From positions 1 to 36,427 of the forward strand of contig CAMCYI010000030.1 of the NCBI GenBank assembly GCA_945883845.1: a stretch of DNA of 36,427 bases. The letters run 5' to 3'. Within the stretch, counting starts at the first letter, position 1, and each line of letters begins with the position of its first letter. Positions 16,848 to 23,726 of the stretch are shown here, in pieces. Below the pieces are notes generated by a model. The model ran no database searches. It was given only the letters and a program-made list of their open reading frames with translations, and was not told the DNA's origin. This DNA is from Bacteriovorax stolpii (lineage in GTDB: Bacteria; Bdellovibrionota; Bacteriovoracia; Bacteriovoracales; Bacteriovoracaceae). The position numbers and the translations under genes are program-made.

Positions 16848-17223
16848 GACGACCCCATTTTCCCAGTAGCGAGATCAACACAGATGATATTTTGTGGATG
16901 ATAAAAAATTTCTTCTGGTTAAAGAATGAAAGGACGGCGAGTGCGTGATTCACCGGTCTCTTATGAAGATCGATTTTTGTCTCATTCTCCATGCGGGCGA
17001 GAATCATGTAGTCGATACTTTTGATGTCGTCCCAGTGCTTAACTTTGTCCCCTTTGACTTTGCCACGTCCGAGGTATCGGTGAACGATCTGTTCGCCATG
17101 AACATTACGTGCGAGAACTAAACTTCCAAAGGGAAGAGGATGCTCAACTTCTTTCACCAGCAGGACGTCGCCGGAAAGAAGGTAGGGCCTCATGCTGATG
17201 CCTGTGACAATCACAGCATTCAT
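16837..17223 (-). CDS. S24/S26-type serine peptidase, signal-peptidase-like, without N-terminal anchor
   Basis: 128 residues. The N-terminus goes straight into VTGISMRPYLLSGDVLLV, the S26 box I with nucleophile Ser10 and no preceding membrane helix. The second motif IVHRYLGRGKVKGDKVKHWDD has His48 where S26B enzymes (SipW and the eukaryotic type) use His instead of Lys, and an Asp at 66. A hydrophobic C-terminal stretch (KKFFIIHKISSVLISLL) could touch the membrane. Small S24/S26 proteins next to PqqD-like genes are plausible leader peptidases of peptide-modification clusters. The start overlaps the PqqD-like stop by four bases. Cleavage of the 54-residue peptide nearby is a hypothesis. Confidence 0.75.
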   Translation of the reverse strand: MNAVIVTGISMRPYLLSGDVLLVKEVEHPLPFGSLVLARNVHGEQIVHRYLGRGKVKGDKVKHWDDIKSIDYMILARMENETKIDLHKRPVNHALAVLSFFNQKKFFIIHKISSVLISLLGKWGRHGQ

Positions 17224-17483
17224 GTGAGGAGATCTTTCTCAGTGAGGTAGGTGATGAATTCAGTGACTTCTTTATGTGCTTCAGGGAGGTCGAGTTCAAA
17301 GTCTTCGGTGAGTGCACTGGCAATGTCGTCGACTGAAGTTTCACCGTCACAAAGTTCCCAGATGCGTGATCCTGAATCATTGAGTTCATGGAATTGGCGA
17401 CCTTTATCAAGATCGATGATGACGACTTCGTCTTCAATCTTTCTCCACGCCAGATTCTGCTTACGCTTGGGTAACGAGGTCAT
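17220..17483 (-). CDS. PqqD-family peptide-binding protein (RiPP recognition element)
   Basis: 87 residues. The ATG at 17483 has GGAG six bases upstream, while the frame-opening ATG at 17504 has none. The sequence follows the PqqD pattern: a beta region (KIEDEVVIIDLDKGRQFHEL), then LNDSGSRIWELCDGETSVDD (35-54), a helix DIASALTEDFEL, and a last helix FITYLTEKDLLT. PqqD proteins bind precursor-peptide leaders and deliver them to a radical SAM enzyme. Here the gene heads an operon with the peptidase and radical SAM/SPASM genes, spaced by four-base overlaps, which strongly supports that role. It lies 41 bases from the divergent methyltransferase gene. Confidence 0.87.
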   Translation of the reverse strand: MTSLPKRKQNLAWRKIEDEVVIIDLDKGRQFHELNDSGSRIWELCDGETSVDDIASALTEDFELDLPEAHKEVTEFITYLTEKDLLT

Positions 17484-17524
17484 GTAAACTCCAGTTAGCA
17501 CCATTTAACACTAAGTGGAGAGAT

Positions 17525-18271
17525 ATGATCAAGCTGTGGACAGAGCGGGCAAGCAGTTTCCTGGAGTTTTTCTTCTCTGGCAGGTTTATGTCTCTGAAAG
17601 GTGTCATGCGTCAGACGCAGATACGCTATGGGGAGCCTGCAGAGATTGAGTTCTACTCCGGGTCAGGTAACTGGAATTTTCTCCTGGAAGAGCGGGAAGT
17701 CCTGTCTCGTGTTCAACAAAATGGCGGAAAAATTCTTGTTGTTGGATGCGGGGCCGGCCGCGAATTTTCACTCCTTAGAACTCTTGAAGTTTTCGGAGTC
17801 GATGACTGCATCCCCTTACTCTCAAACTGTCAGAAGAATTTTCCTGATGCCGTGCTGGCCGATTCTCTTTCTTCTTTTTCTGAGCAACGCTTTGATTCGA
17901 TTTTCGTAAGCTTTCACGTTTACAATCACATCCAGGGCAAACAGAACAGGCTCGATTTTCTCAGGTCGCTGGGCAACCTCTGCACTGAGCGCGGTGAGAT
18001 TTTTCTTTTCGTTGATGTGTTTAAGCTGGAGGAGGGATACAGATTTCTCGCGGCAAGCTGGCTGTTAAGGGTCTTGTGGATATTCTCTGATCTCAATTGG
18101 GAAGCTGGAGATACTCTTCGGAAATACAACGGCGGTCACAATCCGTGGGGAAGGGTTTTCTTTTACCACTACTTCAGAGATGCCCAAGAGATCAAAAATG
18201 AGCTTTCGATTTCAGGGCTTAAAATTCAGATGGAAAATGGTTATTGGAAACTGATGCGTCTTACGTCTTAA
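17525..18271 (+). CDS. Class I SAM-dependent methyltransferase
   Basis: 248 residues, with GGAG a few bases before the ATG. Motif I is KILVVGCGAGRE (69-80), followed by an acidic strand (EVFGVDDCIPLL) and FDSIFVSFHVYNHI as the post-I and motif II region, then GEIFLFVDVFK. The C-terminal part (DTLRKYNGGHNPWGRVFFYH) has the form of small-molecule or peptide O/N-methyltransferases. Its 3' end overlaps the candidate precursor peptide gene by 11 bases on the other strand. The location between the two halves of the peptide-modification cluster suggests it modifies that product, but it could equally methylate a sugar of the polysaccharide. Confidence 0.75.
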   Translation: MIKLWTERASSFLEFFFSGRFMSLKGVMRQTQIRYGEPAEIEFYSGSGNWNFLLEEREVLSRVQQNGGKILVVGCGAGREFSLLRTLEVFGVDDCIPLLSNCQKNFPDAVLADSLSSFSEQRFDSIFVSFHVYNHIQGKQNRLDFLRSLGNLCTERGEIFLFVDVFKLEEGYRFLAASWLLRVLWIFSDLNWEAGDTLRKYNGGHNPWGRVFFYHYFRDAQEIKNELSISGLKIQMENGYWKLMRLTS

Positions 18272-18425
18272 GCTTCGTGCATGGACCAGTAGCTTTTCGT
18301 CCACCGGACATTGTTCCGTTGCAGACCACAGCGAGACCAGCAGTGAGAATATCCTGCGACTTGAGCTGAGGCTTTTGGAATTTCTTTTTCTTCTTCGTAC
18401 CGGAAATGTTTGATTTAGTTTTCAT
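18261..18425 (-). CDS. Candidate RiPP precursor peptide, 54 residues
   Basis: A short gene found by reading the gap after the HPr-kinase-like gene. The ATG at 18425 overlaps the kinase stop region by 11 bases and has AAAGGA eight bases upstream. The peptide begins MKTKSNISGTKKKKKFQKPQ, continues LKSQDILTAGLAVV, and ends in CNGTMSGGRKATGPC then TKLKT. A Lys-rich, amphipathic front half (leader-like) precedes a Gly/Thr/Ser-rich, two-Cys tail (Cys35, Cys49), typical of ribosomal peptide precursors modified by SPASM radical SAM enzymes. Thr and Ser residues in the tail could also be kinase targets. Small size, coupling to the kinase gene and a PqqD/radical SAM/peptidase operon on the other side support the role. 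Neither the cleavage point nor the modification can be read. Confidence 0.68.
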   Translation of the reverse strand: MKTKSNISGTKKKKKFQKPQLKSQDILTAGLAVVCNGTMSGGRKATGPCTKLKT

Positions 18426-19356
18426 CTTGTACGTCCTTTAAAAGTCGGGGCCAGAAATTTTCACTCTTTTGATAAGTGAATTCACCCCAAAGTACACTTT
18501 CATTCTCACCCAATTTCAAAACGATATCAAGGAGGTCAGCGGAATCGATAACTTCTTTCCAGCTTACGGTTTCACGTAGGAACAAGGGGAGTAAGTCTCT
18601 AAATTCACGACGCACAAATGTATATTCGCGAGGTGTCGCCTTAAGGTGAAAAATACACCTGACCGGCCAGGGGCCTGGACTCCATGCGGGATGGTCACGG
18701 TGAAATCCAAAAATAGTCGTCGTATTGGCCAGTGCCATCAATTGTCCGTCAGTTTCAGTGAGGAAGATCTGATCTCCTGCCATGATCTTGTAGCCGTTAT
18801 TTTCAAAGGACGACATCGCAAGAGTTGATTTACCTGCGCCGGATTCCCCGAAAAAAATCCAGGCTTCCTGATCGACGACCACAGCGGCTGCATGAAGAGG
18901 AAGAATGCCGTTGGAGACGAGGTGTTTTCCCAGAACATACTGAACCAGGTTATCCGTTGAATCACAGCAGCCTTGAGAGAGTGTAGGGCCAGTCGCATGG
19001 TAGACTAGGTCCGGCGTCTGGATGCCGATGAAATCTCTTTGCTGGATCTCAATCTCTGAGTTTTTATTTTTTTCAACAACAAATTCTTCAAGAATTTCGT
19101 TCCAGAAAGGATGATCTGCTCTGTAATACTCTGAGGATTTTTCGTGGGTGTAATAATGAACGATGACGTCCGGGAAAGTTTTTCGTGCCGGAAAGGCTTC
19201 AAAGTAATAGGTAAAAAAATCGATGATTTCTTTTTTTTGGGGCCCATGAATGATGAACTTAACCTGCACGCCACCACTCGTGAATGAAAAATCTTTTGTT
19301 TCCGCGTCGGGCTCGGTCTTCAGCTTTCTGAGTAATTTGAGTTTAAGGTTCTTCAC
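18415..19356 (-). CDS. HPr-kinase-like P-loop protein
   Basis: 313 residues. The C-terminal half has the HprK/PEP-carboxykinase-type nucleotide-binding core: LPLHAAAVVVDQEAWIFFG leads into P-loop GESGAGKST (170-178), followed by KIMAGDQIFLTETDG, a Walker B-like segment. The N-terminal half (1 to about 130) is not recognisable. Relatives of HprK occur in several peptide-modification loci; some of those in lasso peptide clusters phosphorylate a Ser of the peptide. Here it overlaps the upstream nucleotidyltransferase-fold gene by 14 bases and the downstream 54-residue peptide gene by 11, so all three are translationally coupled. True HPr kinase is unlikely, since no PTS genes are near. Peptide phosphorylation is inferred. 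Confidence 0.8.
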   Translation of the reverse strand: MKNLKLKLLRKLKTEPDAETKDFSFTSGGVQVKFIIHGPQKKEIIDFFTYYFEAFPARKTFPDVIVHYYTHEKSSEYYRADHPFWNEILEEFVVEKNKNSEIEIQQRDFIGIQTPDLVYHATGPTLSQGCCDSTDNLVQYVLGKHLVSNGILPLHAAAVVVDQEAWIFFGESGAGKSTLAMSSFENNGYKIMAGDQIFLTETDGQLMALANTTTIFGFHRDHPAWSPGPWPVRCIFHLKATPREYTFVRREFRDLLPLFLRETVSWKEVIDSADLLDIVLKLGENESVLWGEFTYQKSENFWPRLLKDVQDEN

Positions 19357-20236
19357 GTTTTCCCTGGAGCACGTTCTTTATCCATAGCACATCATATTTC
19401 AAGGCTTCCGCAAAGGTGTCTTTGAAGAGATGTTTCAAAAGATAGTACCTGCCCTTAGCATGCATCGTCAGCCAGAGGAAGTCTTCCGTGATCAGTTGTT
19501 GAATCATTTTGTTTTTAATATCGGTGAGGATGAAACGATTGAGAACAACTCCCAGATCCTGCTTGAAATGTTCGCGGACGCACCAGAGTGCAGTGCTGAG
19601 TGAGTTCTTCAAGGGAAGCCGTGAAAGGAGATTATTGAGACGATTTTCATCCCAGTCTTTTGTATCCTGAATCAATAAAGCAATATCGATGAGCCAGTGC
19701 AGGCTTAGGAGACTGTGCTGGTAGACGAGGTGACCACTGAGGTAAACAAGTTCATCTTCTGGTGCGAGTGTTCTGTTACCGTCTTCTTGGCCGATCTGCC
19801 AGGGCTCGTCTTTAGTCCAGAGAAGTTTTTTGTGAATCTCAAATGGAACGTCGATACCGAGAATCTTCTTTCGTGCGTTTAATTTGTAATCATTTCCTTC
19901 CCACTTATCATGATCAATTTCGAAGCCTTCGCGGCGCAGATAACTCACAACGGGTTCAGGATCATATGGATAGTAGAGATCGATGTCAGTGACTTCACGC
20001 AGGGCCGGGTTTTTATAGATCCGCGGGATGAGAGACATTCCCTTGATCGGTGTGGCCTCTGGAAATGCACGGAGAAAATCATTCATCGCTTGCAGGAAGA
20101 TTTCGTAGCGAATGCACCAGCTGATACGATCGGTTTTGAATTCGCCACTGGAAACATAACCGCAAATGCCATGTTCTCGGACAGTCTGAGCCGTGAGGGT
20201 TGCTTCATGTCGGGCGATGAAGTCCTGAAAGCTCAT
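19343..20236 (-). CDS. Nucleotidyltransferase-fold protein (NTP_transf_5-like)
   Basis: 297 residues. The core pattern of this family is visible: IKGMSLIPRIY (64-74, with the Lys-Gly before the helix), REVTDIDLYYP with an Asp-x-Asp pair (84 and 86), a later acidic strand DVPFEIHKKL, and a helical half with YLSGHLVYQHSLLSLHWLIDIALLI. Family members are found with HPr-kinase-like and PqqD-like genes in exopolysaccharide and lasso-type peptide loci, but their chemistry is poorly known. Its start is one base after the ABC permease stop, and its end overlaps the kinase gene by 14 bases. Its likely role is transfer of a nucleotide, or binding, on the same peptide product. Confidence 0.78.
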   Translation of the reverse strand: MSFQDFIARHEATLTAQTVREHGICGYVSSGEFKTDRISWCIRYEIFLQAMNDFLRAFPEATPIKGMSLIPRIYKNPALREVTDIDLYYPYDPEPVVSYLRREGFEIDHDKWEGNDYKLNARKKILGIDVPFEIHKKLLWTKDEPWQIGQEDGNRTLAPEDELVYLSGHLVYQHSLLSLHWLIDIALLIQDTKDWDENRLNNLLSRLPLKNSLSTALWCVREHFKQDLGVVLNRFILTDIKNKMIQQLITEDFLWLTMHAKGRYYLLKHLFKDTFAEALKYDVLWIKNVLQGKREEP

Positions 20237-20237
20237 C

Positions 20238-21044
20238 CTAACTCATCAGGAGAGAGTCGCCGCGGATTCTCTTTCCAAGATAGACTTGTTTCATCAAGAA
20301 GATGGAAAAAACATAGGCAGCAAGACCCAGAACAAAAACAATAATCAGGCTGGAATCTAGAGATTTTCCGCTGAAATACTCTCGGGCCGTTCGCAGGAAA
20401 TAGCTGTAGGGGGAAAGATAGAGACCAATCTTCTGAATAAATTCGGGAAAGACTTCAACCGGAAAGTACATTCCCGCCAGGATCGCCAGGCAATTTGAAA
20501 AAAGATAGAGAATGCCTTCTCCTTTTTCCAGGCGAAAGATCAACGCTGCCATCATGATGCCTATGCTCACATACACTGGAGTGAACGCAAGAGTCAGAAG
20601 AACCATCTTGAGAAGGCCCGCTGGCGGTATGTGAAGATCAAAAAAGATGACAGCGATTGCGATCATGACGATGACAGTGATGAGTTCCCTGAAGATTTGC
20701 ATCACACTGAGGCTTAGGAAAATAAGCTGCTCTGATCGCGTATGAAGGATCATCGGTTCAAACGTGCTTTCCGCTATGGCCTGCTTAAGATTGTTAACAG
20801 GAGAGAAGAAAAAACTTTGTGGAATTCGCAGGACAAGATCGCCCCAGAACAAGAACGAGAAAAAATCTTCGCCGAAAAAATTCAACCCTGAGCCGGCTTT
20901 CGGTACGAAGGCCTTTGCAGTGTAGTGGTAAATGAGGATGGTCAGAAAAAGAGATATCAGCTCGACGATGATGAAATAGCGTTTGAAGTAGCTTTGCCGG
21001 AGATCAAGGTGAACGAACTGCCATAGCGTTTTAAGATAATGCAT
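20238..21044 (-). CDS. ABC-2 type transporter permease
   Basis: 268 residues with about six membrane helices (around FIIVELISLFLTILIYHY, FSFLFWGDLVLRI, ELITVIVMIAIAVIFF, KMVLLTLAFTPVYVSIGIMM, ILYLFSNCLAILAGMYFP and SLIIVFVLGLAAYVFSIFLM). The N-terminal elbow helix LKTLWQFVHLDLRQSYFKRY and the C-terminal layout match ABC-2 permeases that export polysaccharides, lipids or peptides. The first bases overlap the ATPase gene by 14. Next to the peptide-modification genes it may export the modified peptide, but a glycan or lipid-linked substrate is also possible. Confidence 0.82.
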   Translation of the reverse strand: MHYLKTLWQFVHLDLRQSYFKRYFIIVELISLFLTILIYHYTAKAFVPKAGSGLNFFGEDFFSFLFWGDLVLRIPQSFFFSPVNNLKQAIAESTFEPMILHTRSEQLIFLSLSVMQIFRELITVIVMIAIAVIFFDLHIPPAGLLKMVLLTLAFTPVYVSIGIMMAALIFRLEKGEGILYLFSNCLAILAGMYFPVEVFPEFIQKIGLYLSPYSYFLRTAREYFSGKSLDSSLIIVFVLGLAAYVFSIFLMKQVYLGKRIRGDSLLMS

Positions 21045-21624
21045 GATCTTTGATCTCCCATTTCTTCACAGGAGCTGATGCTGGAAGTGCATCTTCGTGA
21101 GAAGTATAAATGATCGTCATGCCAGATTGATTTTTTTTGAGAAGGATCTCAGTGAGAATTTTCCGGTTACTCTCATCGAGGCTACGGAAAGGTTCATCGA
21201 GAATGATAAGTTCCGGAGTCGAAAGCTCCGCCCGTGCCAGAAGAAGCATCTGCTTCATCCCGCTCGACATCTTAAAAAAGGGAGTGTTCAGGATTTCCCG
21301 ACCGTACTCAGTTTCCAGGAACGTCGGTAGTTTCATTTCATCAGGTGAGATGACATTAAAGAAATTTAGATTTTCAAGACCAGTCAGTCGTGGAAAAAAG
21401 CTTCCATCCGAAGCGGGCATCCATCCAGTTTTGAGATCTGTCTTTCTTTGAATGCTGCCGTTCTGTGGTCTCAGAAGATCGATCATAAGACGCAGGAGAG
21501 TTGTTTTGCCACTTCCGTTGCGACCTCGGATCCAGATGAAATCTCCCGATGCGATCTGGAGATTAAGATCTGTGAATATTTTTTTTTGGGGAAAACTAAA
21601 ACTTACCTGATTAAACTGGATCAT
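21031..21624 (-). CDS. ABC transporter ATP-binding protein
   Basis: 197 residues, a compact single nucleotide-binding domain. Walker A is GRNGSGKTT (34-42), the signature motif is an altered MSSGMKQ (119-125) instead of LSGGQ, Walker B is ELIILDEP (138-145) followed by the D-loop FRSLDE, and the switch His is in TSHED (His176). It pairs with the ABC-2 permease gene that it overlaps by 14 bases, and it itself overlaps the O-antigen ligase-like gene by 14 bases, making one continuous leftward operon from 23125 down to the peptide gene. Confidence 0.9.
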   Translation of the reverse strand: MIQFNQVSFSFPQKKIFTDLNLQIASGDFIWIRGRNGSGKTTLLRLMIDLLRPQNGSIQRKTDLKTGWMPASDGSFFPRLTGLENLNFFNVISPDEMKLPTFLETEYGREILNTPFFKMSSGMKQMLLLARAELSTPELIILDEPFRSLDESNRKILTEILLKKNQSGMTIIYTSHEDALPASAPVKKWEIKDHALS

Positions 21625-23125
21625 GGTTTTCTTTTAGTGCGAGCGCGTAGCCGTTAAATCCTACTGCGGCCCAAAACCAGAAGTAAAAGGACTCGGGGTT
21701 ATATGAAATACCAATGGCGCCCCAGTTACCAGTAAGAATAACGAAAATATTCACAAGCCCTATGCCGATGATCCGCGCGCAATAGTGGTTCTTTTGCTTC
21801 AGGACTTTGATGAAGGCGATGGTTAAGTAATAAGGAACAAGTAAAATAAATCCCAGATAGAAAATGAACCCGTAACCAAACTCAATAATCAAACTCAGAT
21901 AGAAGTTATCATATCCCCAGAACGTAGATTTGGTGAAGACGGGATCGGTCTTCATGAGGTCAGCGGAAAGTCCTCCTGCAGCTCCCGTCATTGCCGGGCC
22001 GATTCCCAAAGGAAATTGCTGAAGCTTCTCAATCGCCAAATCTACAGCTTTGGTAAAACCAGTTCTTTGTGAAGCCACATCCTGGACTTCGGATATACCT
22101 TCCCAGCGATCCATCCCAGGTGCAAGGTTTAAGTAATTAGATGCCAAAGATTGAATACGTGGATAAAAAAAGTAAACCAGGATCGGCAGGATAATGATGG
22201 AGCTGAAAATGGTTTTAAAAAAGAGACTGTATCTCTGGGGAGAAGTGTAAAAGATCATTATCCACGAAAAAATAAAAACTAAGCTGAACTTGAGGGCCGC
22301 AGAACGCACCTGACAGATAATCAGTGTAATCACAAATAAACTAATGAGGATGGGCATCAAAATCAAAACCAGTTTCGTAATCTCTTTGCGTATGAGAAAA
22401 ATACTTGAAGTCAGAAAAATAAACACCGAAATTGCCCCCGGAAGCTGAGTCGTTCCGAAAGGTCTGAAGAAATCCTTTGTGAAAATTTCACCACTCATCG
22501 CTTTAAAATAAAAAGGGGAAATCGCCAGCATCATGCTTTCTTTGATCTGGAGCTGATAAAGTCCCAAGGCACATTCGCAAACGAGAAGAAATATGATGAG
22601 GTTTCCAAGCTTTCTAAAAAGTTCGGCGTCAAACTCAGAATCGTTCTTACGGAAATAGACGAAAAGAAAGAACGGGAAGATGTACACCTTGGTCCCGGCA
22701 AATGCAGCGAAAAGATTAATTGAGTTCAGGTTAAAAAGCTCAACCAGATACCAGCCGAAGTGAAAGAAAATAAGAATCAGCATCGGTAAGGGGAGAATCT
22801 TCCGGAGATTCAGGTCGCGAGTCACGACAAAGCTTCGGAGAGTCGCGATAACGATGAGACTATCGAATGCGATCCTTGCCACAGGGTGGTAGTTCCAGAG
22901 AATCCGGCCCTGCCCCTCGATGAAGCTGTAGGATACGAGGACAGGAAGTGTTGCCCGAAAATCGAAAGTGAGAATGACAGCAAGAACAAAAATCCCATAA
23001 ATTACATAAACGTATTTGAGGCCCGGATAACTGAGGAAATTACAAGAGAATATGGCAATGAGAAGACCGTAGTTGAACCACGTAGATAAGATGGCGGCAT
23101 TGTTTTTAATCGGGCTTTGAATCAT
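21611..23125 (-). CDS. O-antigen ligase/polymerase-like multi-spanning membrane protein
   Basis: 504 residues with about 11-12 hydrophobic segments spread over the length, and a long periplasmic loop near residues 320-400 (YLNLAPGMDRWEGISEVQDV, GFTKAVDLAIEKLQQFPLGI). The segment IICQVRSAALKF resembles the TGSRGA-type motif and the Arg of Wzy/WaaL proteins. Such enzymes polymerise repeat units or ligate glycan to an acceptor at the periplasmic side. The strongly hydrophobic start (WFNYGLLIAIFSCNFLSYPG) needs no signal peptide. The start codon has only a weak ribosome-binding site. It is the first gene of the leftward operon that continues into the ABC transporter and the kinase genes, so it links polysaccharide and peptide functions physically. 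Confidence 0.72.
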   Translation of the reverse strand: MIQSPIKNNAAILSTWFNYGLLIAIFSCNFLSYPGLKYVYVIYGIFVLAVILTFDFRATLPVLVSYSFIEGQGRILWNYHPVARIAFDSLIVIATLRSFVVTRDLNLRKILPLPMLILIFFHFGWYLVELFNLNSINLFAAFAGTKVYIFPFFLFVYFRKNDSEFDAELFRKLGNLIIFLLVCECALGLYQLQIKESMMLAISPFYFKAMSGEIFTKDFFRPFGTTQLPGAISVFIFLTSSIFLIRKEITKLVLILMPILISLFVITLIICQVRSAALKFSLVFIFSWIMIFYTSPQRYSLFFKTIFSSIIILPILVYFFYPRIQSLASNYLNLAPGMDRWEGISEVQDVASQRTGFTKAVDLAIEKLQQFPLGIGPAMTGAAGGLSADLMKTDPVFTKSTFWGYDNFYLSLIIEFGYGFIFYLGFILLVPYYLTIAFIKVLKQKNHYCARIIGIGLVNIFVILTGNWGAIGISYNPESFYFWFWAAVGFNGYALALKENHDPV

Positions 23126-23132
23126 TAATAAT

Positions 23133-23162
23133 TTGTTAAAATAAAAGGTTTTATCCTATAAT
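23133..23162 (+). promoter_or_regulatory. Promoter placing the start of the SLBB gene at the 5' end of the mRNA
   Basis: TTGTTA (23133-23138), an 18-base spacer and a perfect TATAAT (23157-23162) end six bases before the ATG at 23169. Transcription from this promoter would be expected to begin at or beside that ATG, giving a leaderless mRNA. No Shine-Dalgarno sequence is present between the -10 element and the start, in agreement. Confidence 0.55.
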
Positions 23163-23168
23163 TCTACC

Positions 23169-23720
23169 ATGTTTATTAAATGTATTAGAAATGTTTTTGC
23201 CTTCATTATTACTCTATCCATTTCAGGAGTTTTGCCTGTCATAGGTCGCGCCGCTGACTTTGAACTCAACGATCTGGCACTTCCTAGTGAGGTTAAGGAC
23301 CTGAGTAAATCTACCGGTGCTATTTACTACTCATCTACCAATAAGAATAAGACTCTCATGCCCGTTCATTTCTGGGGAGAAGTTGGTCGCTCAGGCCTTC
23401 ACTACATTCCTGTGGACACGAAACTTGTGAAAGGACTTTCTTTTGCTGGCGGGGGAAGTAACTCAGCAGATTTGAGTGAAGTTGTGATTAACCGTCTCGA
23501 CGGAAAGAAAGTGAAGCGGATGGAATTCAACCTTTCTGAAGGTGGAGACATCGAAGCCCATGAGTACACTCTTCAGCCTGGTGACACAGTGTACATTCCT
23601 AAAGATAGATTCTTTGAGAATAGGACATACTACACCAGTCTGGTGGCCGTAGCGGTTGCGATACTTTCTTCAGTCCTCCTGTATTATCGGATCCAGGATG
23701 TCGATCGTTCAAATAATTAG
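23169..23720 (+). CDS. Secreted SLBB-domain protein with C-terminal membrane helix
   Basis: 183 residues. The signal peptide is MFIKCIRNVFAFIITLSISG with cleavage near GRAAD. From about 65 an SLBB-like beta-grasp domain is visible: MPVHFWGEVGRSGLHYIPVD, LVKGLSFAGGGSNSADLSEV, VVINRLDGKKVK, and YTLQPGDTVYIPKDRF, the usual PGDxVxVP ending. A C-terminal helix (SLVAVAVAILSSVLLYYRI) is followed by a short charged tail. The N-terminal Poly_export domain of Wza is missing, so it is a minimal relative of outer-membrane polysaccharide export proteins, tethered to a membrane. The gene is coupled to the following glycosyltransferase, six bases apart. Confidence 0.75.
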   Translation: MFIKCIRNVFAFIITLSISGVLPVIGRAADFELNDLALPSEVKDLSKSTGAIYYSSTNKNKTLMPVHFWGEVGRSGLHYIPVDTKLVKGLSFAGGGSNSADLSEVVINRLDGKKVKRMEFNLSEGGDIEAHEYTLQPGDTVYIPKDRFFENRTYYTSLVAVAVAILSSVLLYYRIQDVDRSNN

Positions 23721-23726
23721 GGATAT

